A stretch of DNA of 8,331 bases, taken from NCBI GenBank assembly GCA_947504795.1, contig CANNJG010000083.1, positions 1 through 8,331 on the forward strand. The letters run 5' to 3'. Origin of the DNA: Legionellaceae bacterium (lineage in GTDB: Bacteria > Pseudomonadota > Gammaproteobacteria > Legionellales > Legionellaceae). The notes under the pieces were generated by a model. That model had not been told where the DNA came from and searched no databases. It was given only the letters and a program-made list of their open reading frames with translations. The stretch's first letter is position 1; each line of letters opens with the position of its first letter. Of the stretch, positions 1 to 6,449 are shown in pieces. A program made the translations under genes and the position numbers.

Positions 1-21
1 ACCCATAAGGAGTGATGGCAT

Positions 22-61
22 CGTGAACACCTATTCCTGTTATTTAGGAAAAGTGTTCACG
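22..61. repeat. Inverted repeat CGTGAACAC / GTGTTCACG
   Basis: A perfect 9-bp inverted repeat has arms at 22-30 and 53-61, separated by 22 bp. The left arm is one more copy of the octamer of the IS end, in the opposite orientation. It could mark a fifth transposase site or a hairpin at the end of the transposase transcript. There is no T-run, so it is not called a terminator. Confidence 0.7.
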
Positions 62-149
62 TTCAGGCGATAATCGGTGTTCACGATCAAACAAGAATCA
101 CTGTTCACCTTCAACAAGAATGGGTGTTCACGATGGGCAAGAATACCCA
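53..149 (+). repeat. Four GTGTTCAC-type repeats in the IS end
   Basis: The octamer GTGTTCAC starts at 53, 77 and 124, and a variant CTGTTCAC starts at 101, giving spacings of 24, 24 and 23 bp. The last three units also share a following CAAGAAT at 92-98, 115-121 and 138-144, so the whole unit is repeated rather than only the octamer. The spacing of roughly two helical turns would place the sites on one face of the DNA, as expected for binding sites of a multimeric transposase. Confidence 0.85.
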
Positions 150-499
150 CCATGAACATCATTCGCAATTGCGCCGCCCACTGTCACAAATTGAGTCCCG
201 GGTAACACCGGCAATATCCAACCATGCGGTACAGCACTGTGTAAAATATCAGCCAGCAATACCCCCGACTCACAGCGGAAAATACCGGTTTGCGCATCAA
301 ATTCTAAAAAATGATTCAAAGACAGCATGTCGATCAACACGCCTTGTGTATTTAAACAACTATCCCCATAACTGCGTCCATTGCCGTGCGGCAAATAACT
401 TTGGGCAACTTGCTGGGTGAACGGATCGCTTTGCCGCCATGGCATCGTTATGAATGATTGATTCCGATGCGGAGGGAATGCACCCCAATTGAGTGTCAT
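150..499 (-). pseudogene. dprE1: DprE1-like FAD-dependent oxidase, truncated by an insertion sequence
   Basis: This is the N-terminal part of an FAD-linked oxidoreductase of the DprE1 type (decaprenylphosphoryl-ribose 2'-oxidase), the oxidising half of the epimerase that makes lipid-linked D-arabinose. About 117 family-like residues remain of roughly 430-470. The FAD pyrophosphate-binding stretch HGNGRSYGDSCLN is present, followed by GVLLADIL and the signature PGTQFVTVGGAIANDVHG. Just after this HG, where the family normally continues with a KNHH-like motif, the frame enters the insertion sequence and stops at 128-130 after six foreign codons. The substrate domain and the rest of the FAD site are missing, so the product should be inactive. 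The ATG at 499-497 overlaps the TGA of the upstream GtrA gene (ATGA), so it is the last visible gene of the operon and was probably translated by coupling. The 3' part may survive beyond the left edge. Confidence 0.9.
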
Positions 500-900
500 T
501 TGAACGTTATATGTTTATGCCCAAAGTAACTGGCGACTGTCGCAACAACAATCCCAATAAAATGAGCAAGCGTCTCCATTCGAACCTCATGGGCATAAGA
601 CGCGAATACAACACGATCACAAAACATAGCAATACTTAACGTCACCAGAAAACCAAGCAGATTGATCAGCACAAAATACGTTAGGTGCACGCGCATGGAG
701 TGGGAACCTCTCGAAAACACCAGCGTCCGAAACAAAATATAAGCTATTCCCATCCCAAACAATTGCCCTAAAATAATGGAATTTAAATAACTCACATAAT
801 ATCCAAACCAAATTCTGGACAAAATCTTTGCCCCGGCCGCAAGACTCGCCGTACTCATAAATCGTATAAGTTGCGTATGAGCCAACGCGGGTAATCTCAT
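496..900 (-). CDS. GtrA-family membrane protein
   Basis: This is a small integral membrane protein of the GtrA family (about 134 residues), a four-helix family tied to movement or handling of polyprenyl-phosphate sugars. Four hydrophobic segments are visible. In numbering from the alternative start at 912 they lie near residues 18-35, 43-65, 77-100 and 113-132, and the protein ends in SYFGHKHITFK, like the conserved family C-terminus. I chose the ATG at 900-898 because it overlaps the TGA of the upstream HAD-UbiA gene by the common ATGA arrangement; an ATG at 912-910 in the same frame would add four residues and overlap by 16 bp. It also overlaps the downstream oxidase by ATGA. In mycobacteria a GtrA protein (Rv3789) is encoded beside dprE1, so a role with lipid-linked arabinose is plausible. 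That role is inferred from context, not from a motif. Confidence 0.85.
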   Translation of the reverse strand: MRLPALAHTQLIRFMSTASLAAGAKILSRIWFGYYVSYLNSIILGQLFGMGIAYILFRTLVFSRGSHSMRVHLTYFVLINLLGFLVTLSIAMFCDRVVFASYAHEVRMETLAHFIGIVVATVASYFGHKHITFK

Positions 901-2330
901 GCCATTGCCCATAAAAATATCACTAGAATAATCAACCCTACACTATAACTCGCTTTATCGCGAATCGCATATAAAACAGGATCATCTTCGACTTTGCCTT
1001 GGGTGGCAAGCAACCAGATGCGACAGAGCCAATACAATAAAAAAGGGAAGGCCCACAATAACCGTTGCGGATAAGCATATAGGGCTTGTGCTGGGTCAGA
1101 ATTCAAGTACAAGGCAAATACTAAGATTGCCATCATCCCACTGCTCACACCAAACATGGTAAATGTCTGTCTATCGATCGTTCGGTAGTCACGCCCCATA
1201 ATCTGGCTATGTCCGAATTTTTTTAATAACGTTAACTCCGATACCCGCTTTAAAAAGGCTAGGCTCAAAAAAAGAAACAACGAGAACAAAAGCATCCACT
1301 GTGAATAATCTGTTTTCTCCAATAGGGTCATCCCCGCAATCACTCTTGCCGTATACAGCAATGATAAAAGGATCACATCAACTAAAACGAATTGTTTTAA
1401 CCACAGCGAATACCCCAGTGTTAACCCAACATAGAGCCCGAGAACCCCTACAAACGCAGTAGGCAATCCATACCAAGCGACCCCAAGCGAGGCTGCAAAA
1501 AATCCAGCTATCCAAATGAGCGCACGCGGGATGGATAATAATCCTGCGGCAATCGCACGTTTGGATTTAGTGGGATGTTTTCTATCCGCATTGACATCCA
1601 ATAAATCATTTAAGAGATACATCGCCGAGGCCATCATGCAAAAACTCACAAAACCAAGCATAGTCTTCGCTACTGTGCCGACATCCCCTAACACATGGCC
1701 CGCTAATAAAGGCAGAAAGATCAATAGATTTTTAGCATATTGATGGACGCGTATGGCTTTTAAAAATCCTTTCAACGATAAGGTTTTTCGGGGAAAAACG
1801 TTACTAACATAACTCTCGCGTTGAGCCTTACGTAACAAACTTGTTGAGTAATTAACCACAATGGCAGCATTTGCTTCGCGCCACACCGGTAAATCATGGC
1901 AACTATTCCCTGCATAATCATATCCTTTGAGCCCAAAATGCTGGGTTAACGCCCTCGCTTTTTGCTGAGCGCGTAAATTAACTTGACCATCCGACGCCAA
2001 GACTTCGTCAAAAATGCCTAAATGCTCAGCGACGCTTTCCGCGTAACGTTGGTCAATCGCTGTAACCAACACCACCTTTTGCCCCTGTTGCTTGCACGCA
2101 GTGATCCATTGGAGTAATTCGGTATTGTAGGGGAGAAGACTGGGATCCAACGTAACCCGCTCTGCAATTTTCTGTTTTAAATAGGCGCGACCGTGGCATA
2201 ACCACAGCAAAACCAAGATAAGACGCAGCGGATTTTTTTTTATAAAACACAAAATCGCTTCTTGCAGGCTATCGGTGTGAATTAAGGTTCCATCTAAATC
2301 AATACATAATACTTTTGGCGCAGTGCTCAT
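897..2330 (-). CDS. HAD phosphatase-UbiA prenyltransferase fusion (polyprenyl-phosphate phosphoribosyltransferase type)
   Basis: This 477-residue two-domain protein joins an N-terminal HAD-type hydrolase (about 1-165) to a UbiA-family membrane transferase (about 185-477). The HAD part shows the motif I DLDGT at 11-15 with the nucleophile/acid pair D11 and D13, the motif II-like LVTAI at 88-92, and a motif IV-like GNSCHDLP at 141-148. The UbiA part shows RVHQYAKN at 194-201 and the first Mg-binding motif NDLLDVNADRKHPTKSKR at 241-258 with D242, D245 and D249. A second polar motif, DYRTIDRQTF, lies in a later loop, and several hydrophobic helices follow. By family knowledge it would transfer 5-phosphoribose from PRPP to polyprenyl phosphate, with the HAD domain removing the 5-phosphate. 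It heads the operon with the GtrA and DprE1-like genes, which supports this substrate. The ATG at 2330 has a rather distant GGAG about 11 nt upstream. Confidence 0.88.
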   Translation of the reverse strand: MSTAPKVLCIDLDGTLIHTDSLQEAILCFIKKNPLRLILVLLWLCHGRAYLKQKIAERVTLDPSLLPYNTELLQWITACKQQGQKVVLVTAIDQRYAESVAEHLGIFDEVLASDGQVNLRAQQKARALTQHFGLKGYDYAGNSCHDLPVWREANAAIVVNYSTSLLRKAQRESYVSNVFPRKTLSLKGFLKAIRVHQYAKNLLIFLPLLAGHVLGDVGTVAKTMLGFVSFCMMASAMYLLNDLLDVNADRKHPTKSKRAIAAGLLSIPRALIWIAGFFAASLGVAWYGLPTAFVGVLGLYVGLTLGYSLWLKQFVLVDVILLSLLYTARVIAGMTLLEKTDYSQWMLLFSLFLFLSLAFLKRVSELTLLKKFGHSQIMGRDYRTIDRQTFTMFGVSSGMMAILVFALYLNSDPAQALYAYPQRLLWAFPFLLYWLCRIWLLATQGKVEDDPVLYAIRDKASYSVGLIILVIFLWAMA

Positions 2331-2371
2331 CTCAAAACCATCTCCAACCAGACTGACGCTTACCGTGGCAT

Positions 2372-2393
2372 TTTACTTGAGAATTTGAGTAAA
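2372..2393. repeat. Inverted repeat TTTACT-N10-AGTAAA upstream of HAD-UbiA
   Basis: Six-base arms at 2372-2377 and 2388-2393 are separated by 10 bp. The repeat overlaps the downstream edge of the candidate -10 element and its predicted start site, a position where a repressor operator could lie. The arms are short and AT-rich, so chance is possible. Confidence 0.3.
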
Positions 2394-2401
2394 TCATACC
2401 A
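2393..2401 (-). promoter_or_regulatory. Candidate extended -10 promoter of the HAD-UbiA operon
   Basis: The minus strand reads TGGTATGAT here, an extended -10 (TG-N-TATGAT, five of six matches to TATAAT). No good -35 element is found, which is common for extended -10 promoters. Transcription would begin near 2386, giving a leader of about 55 nt before the ATG at 2330. An inverted repeat (2372-2393) covers the predicted start site. Confidence 0.35.
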
Positions 2402-2497
2402 GTGTTGACCATAAAGTTGATGCCATAGAGCCAGACGTCTATTGCGTTAAAAAACAGGTAAGAGTCGATAAATGATTCATCAACAGGTCTTGCGCAC

Positions 2498-2665
2498 CTA
2501 AAGCCCCGGAGGGATAAGCCCTAGCACCAGGGAGACCAAATAAATCACTAAAATAAGGCCAATAATACTCGATGGTCCATATCCCCAAGCGCGGCTATAA
2601 GGCCATTTGGGGATCCCCCCAATTAAAAACAGAACTAGCAATATAATAAGGATGTTACTAAACAT
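2498..2665 (-). CDS. DUF3309-type small membrane protein
   Basis: This is a 55-residue protein starting at the ATG at 2665-2663 and ending with TAG at 2500-2498. It begins MFSNILIILLVLFLIGGIP, followed by the hallmark KWPYSRAWGYGPSS at about 20-33, then a second hydrophobic segment IIGLILVIYLVSLVLGLIP. Two membrane segments flanking a PYSRxWGYGPS-type linker are the pattern of the DUF3309 family, short proteins of unknown function common in proteobacteria and often encoded singly. A weak GGGA lies about 5 nt before the start. The gene stands alone: the next gene downstream (HAD-UbiA) starts 167 bp later, and the upstream mltB ends 146 bp earlier. No function can be given. Confidence 0.85.
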   Translation of the reverse strand: MFSNILIILLVLFLIGGIPKWPYSRAWGYGPSSIIGLILVIYLVSLVLGLIPPGL

Positions 2666-2739
2666 AAGCTTCCCATAAAATATATGCGATTATTAACTAT
2701 AGCCTACAATTTAGATACTCACTCATGCTTATACACACC

Positions 2740-2760
2740 GACACCCTGCAGCGCCGTGTC
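2740..2760. repeat. Short inverted repeat downstream of mltB
   Basis: GACAC at 2740-2744 pairs with GTGTC at 2756-2760 around an 11-nt loop, about 50 nt past the stop codon of the transglycosylase gene. It could end that transcript, but there is no T-run on the minus strand after it, so it does not qualify as an intrinsic terminator. Nothing else is seen between 2666 and 2811. Confidence 0.3.
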
Positions 2761-2811
2761 TAAGGTCCACTAAATAAGTCCTGGCAATAACATTTCTAAT
2801 CATTTCAAGCC

Positions 2812-3780
2812 TTAATCCATCTTGCGATTACAAATTTTGTCTGCGAGATATCCAATAGCTCCGGCATAATAGATTGAATTATTATATTTTAAAATCATTT
2901 TGTAATTTGGATAGGCCAAAAACACCGGACCGCCATTCGGTTGCACAATACTGGCGTCCAAGTTCGGATAAGGCAACGTCTTGCCGTCCAGGGTGCGCAC
3001 GCCGATTGCTGACCATTCTCGCACCGGCTTTACCGTTGATTTTCCTTGCAGATTCGGATCAAAATTTTTCGGTAATGTCACAAAGATCGCCCAAGGGTCA
3101 TGCTCGTGCCAACCATTCATTTTCATATAGTTCGCAATCGATGCAAACACATCGGGCTTAGATTTCCAGATATCCTTGCGACCGTCCCCATCATAATCCA
3201 CAGCATATCTCACCCAGCTCGAGGGTAAAAATTGTGGCTGCCCAGAAGCGCCCGCCCATTCTCCTTTGAAATCGCTCATGCTCACATGCCCCTCATTAAG
3301 GATGTGAAGCCCTAGAAGTAATTCCTTTCTGAAAAAGGCTTGTCTATTGGAGTCATACCCTAGGGTTGCCAAAGACTTGATCACAGGGAAATTTCCCATA
3401 TAGCTGCCATAACTGGTTTCCATTCCCCAAAACGACATAATAAAGCACGGGTCAACCCCATAGACTTTTGCAATTTCATCCGCAATCGCCTGATTTCTTT
3501 TATATTGGCTGCGTCCCACACTAATGCGATAGCCATCGACACGTGAATTTAAATATTTTTGGTAGGTGATACGATGTTCGGGCTGCGACTTTGCAAGGCC
3601 TTTAACCTGATGACTAGGCTCATGAATATCCGCAAAAGCCATATCAAACACCGCGGGCCGCACCCCTTCACTCAATGCTTCCTTACGTACATCTGCGACC
3701 CAAGAAGACCAACTTTGTTGTGCAAAACTCTCGATCGAGCTGAGTAAACTCACAACGAAAATAATTTGTTTTAAACGCAT
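2812..3780 (-). CDS. mltB: MltB-type lytic murein transglycosylase (GH103, SLT_2 family)
   Basis: This periplasmic enzyme of 322 residues cleaves the MurNAc-GlcNAc bond of peptidoglycan and forms 1,6-anhydro ends. Residues 1-20 look like a cleavable signal peptide ending SFA|QQ. There is no lipobox cysteine, so it is a soluble form rather than an outer-membrane lipoprotein like E. coli MltB. The catalytic glutamate is E121 in FWGMETSYGSYMG. Other family marks are GEWAGASGQPQFLPSSW (173-189) and an aspartate-rich loop DYDGDGRKDIW (195-205), matching the EF-hand-like metal site of MltB. Near the C-terminus is YKMILKYNNSIYYAGAIGYLAD (293-314), equivalent to the substrate-groove helix. The length suits the family without extra domains. 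AAGGA lies about 6-8 nt before the ATG. It is transcribed away from algD and stands alone. Confidence 0.92.
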   Translation of the reverse strand: MRLKQIIFVVSLLSSIESFAQQSWSSWVADVRKEALSEGVRPAVFDMAFADIHEPSHQVKGLAKSQPEHRITYQKYLNSRVDGYRISVGRSQYKRNQAIADEIAKVYGVDPCFIMSFWGMETSYGSYMGNFPVIKSLATLGYDSNRQAFFRKELLLGLHILNEGHVSMSDFKGEWAGASGQPQFLPSSWVRYAVDYDGDGRKDIWKSKPDVFASIANYMKMNGWHEHDPWAIFVTLPKNFDPNLQGKSTVKPVREWSAIGVRTLDGKTLPYPNLDASIVQPNGGPVFLAYPNYKMILKYNNSIYYAGAIGYLADKICNRKMD

Positions 3781-3803
3781 AGGAGTTCCTTGAGGAGGTC
3801 ACA

Positions 3804-3831
3804 CATATACCATTGAGTCTACCTAGGTCCA
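3804..3831 (-). promoter_or_regulatory. Candidate sigma70 promoter of mltB
   Basis: On the minus strand, TGGACC (3831-3826, four of six matches to TTGACA) is followed 16 nt later by TATATG (3809-3804, four of six matches to TATAAT), with a TGG just before it forming an extended -10. The start would be near 3797, leaving a leader of about 17 nt that contains the AAGGA ribosome-binding site. Confidence 0.35.
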
Positions 3832-3842
3832 TGGAACAAATC

Positions 3843-3869
3843 AAACTTGGCCGGGCAGGATCCTTCAGA
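3843..3869 (+). promoter_or_regulatory. Candidate extracytoplasmic (RpoE/AlgU-like) promoter of algD
   Basis: AAACTT at 3843-3848 is followed after 16 nt by TCAGA at 3865-3869. The AlgU/RpoE consensus is GAACTT-N16-TCTGA, so nine of eleven bases match at the right spacing. It lies about 170 nt upstream of the algD start, and algD of Pseudomonas also has an AlgU promoter far upstream of its start. The match is found by eye and may be chance. No convincing sigma70 promoter was found between 3870 and 4041. Confidence 0.25.
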
Positions 3870-4041
3870 TGATCGCTGATTCGATAATTCTGACGATTTG
3901 TTATTTTAGGTGCGTTTACCCTGGCTTAAGTGTACTTGTATCAGTAAAATGCTGCACATTAATACTCTAAAAAAGCAGAACCCTCGTAGCAAGCAGGCAA
4001 GATAGGTTGAAGAGTACAGAACTTAACCAGGAGAAATCAGG

Positions 4042-5358
4042 ATGAATATTAGTATTGTTGGCTTGGGCTATGTAGGCTCAGTTTCCGCAGTTTGCCTCGC
4101 CCATAAGGGCTATCATGTTATTGGCGTCGACTCCAATCAAATGAAAGTCGATATGATTAATGCCGGGAAAGCGGTGATCATTGAACCTGGACTGGCAGAA
4201 TTAACCGCAGAAGTGATTGCCAATGGCTATCTGAGAGCAACCCATGACATTGTTGATGCGATAACCCATAGCGCAATAACATTCATCTGTGTGGGAACTC
4301 CAAGCAAAAAAGACAATAGTTTAGATTTACACTATGTCAAAAATATCTGTGAACAAATAGGGCGTGCTTTAAAAGATAAAAAAGAATATCACATGATTGT
4401 CTGCCGCAGCACTATGTTGCCTGGTTCAGTAAGAAGCGTCGTTGTTCCTACCTTAGAAAAATATTCCGATAAATCGGAAGGCAAAGACTTTAGTGTGGCT
4501 ATTAATCCAGAGTTTATGAAAGAAGGCACGGCTATACATGACTTTCACTTCCCACCTAAAAATGTTGTAGGAACGGCCGATCAAAGGATCCGTGATGTGC
4601 TCAGCGAGATAAATCAGACCTGTACGGGCATGCCCACTATATTTCTAGAGATTGAAGAAGCAGAATTACTGAAATATGTCAATAATATTTGGCATGCATT
4701 AAAAGTCGGATTTGCAAACGAAATAGGCAATGTTTGTAAATCATTAAACATTGATAGTCACCTAATTATGGATGTGTTTTGTAAGGACACCAAACTCAAT
4801 ATTTCCTCCCATTATTTAAAGCCGGGTTTTGCCTTTGGAGGGTCTTGCCTACCAAAAGATCTGCGCGCTTTATTGTATAAAACTCAAAATTTAAATCTTA
4901 ATTTACCTATTATCAATTCGGTATTAGCGAGCAATAAATCGCATATCGATACTGCGTTGAATTTGATCATCGATCAAGGCAATAAACAAATAGGGCTGCT
5001 TGGGCTCTGTTTTAAACCCAATACCGATGACTTAAGAGAGAGTCCTCTTGTGGAACTCATTGAACGCCTGATTGGTAAAGGCTATCAGATCCTCATATTT
5101 GATAAAAATGTGTCGGCCTCTAAGTTACACGGTACCAATCGTGATTATTTGTTAAACCATATTCCGCATATATCGGATTTAATGGTAGACAGTATTGGTG
5201 CATTATTAGCGCGTTCTCAAACGATTGTTATTGGCAATAAAGCAACTGAATTTGAATCCGTTTTGGATAACCTGACTCAAAACCAAGTTATTGTTGATTT
5301 GGTACGCATACGTGAGAAATTTCCAAAATCAGAGCAATACTTAGGGATTTGTTGGTAA
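4042..5358 (+). CDS. algD: GDP-mannose 6-dehydrogenase (AlgD)
   Basis: This cytoplasmic NAD-dependent enzyme oxidises GDP-mannose twice to GDP-mannuronate, the committed step and sole sugar donor for alginate. The 438 residues compare with 436 in Pseudomonas AlgD. The Rossmann motif GLGYVG is at 7-12, and FICVGTPSKK at 81-90 and NPEFMKEGTAI at 155-165 (with E161) are present. K211 lies in ELLKYVNNIWH, and the catalytic cysteine C269 is in GFAFGGSCLPKD (262-273). The C-terminal domain carries GLCFKPNTDDLRESPLVEL (321-339), and the protein ends in GICW. The wording FAFGGSCLPKD, VGTPSKK and the GICW ending distinguish it from UDP-glucose dehydrogenases. AGGAGA at 4029-4034, 7 nt before the ATG, confirms the start. 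It is the first gene of a three-gene operon, 5 bp before the lyase gene. Confidence 0.93.
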   Translation: MNISIVGLGYVGSVSAVCLAHKGYHVIGVDSNQMKVDMINAGKAVIIEPGLAELTAEVIANGYLRATHDIVDAITHSAITFICVGTPSKKDNSLDLHYVKNICEQIGRALKDKKEYHMIVCRSTMLPGSVRSVVVPTLEKYSDKSEGKDFSVAINPEFMKEGTAIHDFHFPPKNVVGTADQRIRDVLSEINQTCTGMPTIFLEIEEAELLKYVNNIWHALKVGFANEIGNVCKSLNIDSHLIMDVFCKDTKLNISSHYLKPGFAFGGSCLPKDLRALLYKTQNLNLNLPIINSVLASNKSHIDTALNLIIDQGNKQIGLLGLCFKPNTDDLRESPLVELIERLIGKGYQILIFDKNVSASKLHGTNRDYLLNHIPHISDLMVDSIGALLARSQTIVIGNKATEFESVLDNLTQNQVIVDLVRIREKFPKSEQYLGICW

Positions 5359-5363
5359 GCAAT

Positions 5364-6449
5364 ATGGATCGCGCTCACAATAAAAATAGCTTATATGCGG
5401 TGATAGGGCTGCTGATGTTATCCGCAAGAGGATTTGCACTAACAGCGCCCCCCATCTGTCATCCTTTGTTATGGCCAGCGACAACTACCGTGGTAAACCC
5501 ATCACTTTTAGCGCCCGAAGACCTTATAGCCAATTTACAGCACGTGTCTAAAAACATACGGAATAGACGCGCCCATCCTGTCTCAACATTAAGTAGTGCC
5601 GGCAAAATAAAGCTTGACGATCCAGGGCTCGTTGCCTCAAGAGAAGCATTTAAAGATGCCGAGAACAGTGCGGTTTTGGCTCTTACCTACCGATTAACTC
5701 ATAATAAATCCTATTTTAATAAAACAAAAAAGACCCTATTGGAATGGGCTCGCGTCAATCAACCCACAGGCAATCCCATAGATGAAACAAAACTCGAGGG
5801 GATGATTTGGGCTTATGATTTGATTTCTTGTGATTTATCCTATCCTGATAAACAGCAGATATTACGTTGGTTTGATCGCATACGCCAAAAAAAAATAGCC
5901 TGGACATTTGGTAACCAGACGAGAATAAATAATCACCGCATTCATCAAATAAAAATGCTGTTATTACTCGACAAAGTATTACAGCTAAATCAGGACTGGT
6001 TGCGTGACTTGAACAATGCAGAACACTATGCAACTCTTAACTTAAATTCTCAGTCCGGTCTATCAGTGGATTATACGCAGCGCAGGTCATTGTATTATCA
6101 TAATTATGTGCTGCAACCTTGGTTAGAAATTAGCTTAATCTCAAGTTGTTGTCATAACCCCACCCAACAAGCCTTTATATTTTTAAGCGATAAAATATTA
6201 ACCCATCACATCGGAGGTGAATTTTTATATTCTCAAGCCAATATTGATAAACTCCGCGCAAAGAATGGATTTACTTATGCTCAGCTCGGGGGCCAATTTG
6301 ATGTAACCAAAGCTGCATCCACTATTGTGACCTATTACACGCTTAATCAAGACAAACCCGACCCAAGACTATGGTCGCTTGTTGAAAAGAGCAAACGCAC
6401 CCCTTGGTTAAGCTTTATCATGGCGCGTAGATTATTATGGCAGCCCTAG
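5364..6449 (+). CDS. algL: Alginate lyase family protein (AlgL-like, PL5)
   Basis: This secreted polysaccharide lyase of 361 residues probably cleaves mannuronate linkages by beta-elimination in the periplasm. In alginate producers the equivalent enzyme clears polymer that is not exported. Residues 1-25 form a signal peptide (hydrophobic YAVIGLLML, cleavage near GFA|LT). The PL5 residues are visible: N190-H191 in INNHR, R241 and Y248 in RRSLYYHNY (the spacing matches the Arg/Tyr pair of lyase A1-III), and W147-IWAYD earlier in the alpha-barrel. I chose the ATG at 5364, 5 bp after the algD stop; an upstream TTG at 5349 would overlap algD and spoil the signal peptide start. The ribosome-binding site is weak, suggesting coupling to algD. 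Its 3' end overlaps alg8 by 13 bp. Specificity is inferred from neighbours, since overall similarity to Pseudomonas AlgL looks distant. Confidence 0.85.
   Translation: MDRAHNKNSLYAVIGLLMLSARGFALTAPPICHPLLWPATTTVVNPSLLAPEDLIANLQHVSKNIRNRRAHPVSTLSSAGKIKLDDPGLVASREAFKDAENSAVLALTYRLTHNKSYFNKTKKTLLEWARVNQPTGNPIDETKLEGMIWAYDLISCDLSYPDKQQILRWFDRIRQKKIAWTFGNQTRINNHRIHQIKMLLLLDKVLQLNQDWLRDLNNAEHYATLNLNSQSGLSVDYTQRRSLYYHNYVLQPWLEISLISSCCHNPTQQAFIFLSDKILTHHIGGEFLYSQANIDKLRAKNGFTYAQLGGQFDVTKAASTIVTYYTLNQDKPDPRLWSLVEKSKRTPWLSFIMARRLLWQP

Larger units (their letters stand above)
1..149. mobile_element. Terminus of an IS21-like insertion sequence
   Basis: This is the end of an insertion sequence whose body lies to the left of the window. 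It contains several copies of an octamer GTGTTCAC or its complement, and repeated sites of this kind near the termini are typical of IS21-family elements, where IstA binds. The boundary is placed at 149 because the minus-strand oxidase gene is colinear with its family up to about 150 and then runs into six unrelated codons and a stop. The element also ends there in CCCA, which fits the TG...CA ends of IS21. No transposase can be recognised; a short open stretch at 1-15 ending in TGA could be the tail of istB, but it is too short to judge. Family assignment is inferred from end structure only. Confidence 0.65.

Noticed and set aside
1..149. Possible CRISPR array from the regularly spaced octamers
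   Set aside because: Repeats are too short and imperfect, the spacing units are themselves similar, and one copy is inverted; an IS terminus explains them better.
124..420. Plus-strand 98-codon open frame
   Set aside because: It lies opposite the oxidase fragment and starts inside the IS repeats; the translation has no family-like pattern and the minus-strand protein is clearly conserved.
2440..2500. Minus-strand T-run near 2450 as a terminator of the DUF3309 gene
   Set aside because: The nearest hairpin is a weak AT-rich 5-bp stem more than 10 nt before the T-run, so it does not form a believable intrinsic terminator.
2874..3161. Plus-strand 95-codon frame inside mltB
   Set aside because: It is antisense to a complete lytic transglycosylase with catalytic motifs, so it is a shadow.
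4018..4023. GAACTT just upstream of algD as a second RpoE-type -35 box
   Set aside because: A -10 box 16 nt downstream would fall at the start codon, leaving no room for a leader with the observed ribosome-binding site.
5755..6033. Minus-strand 92-codon frame inside the lyase gene
   Set aside because: It is antisense to the strongly supported PL5 coding frame and shows no domain pattern.
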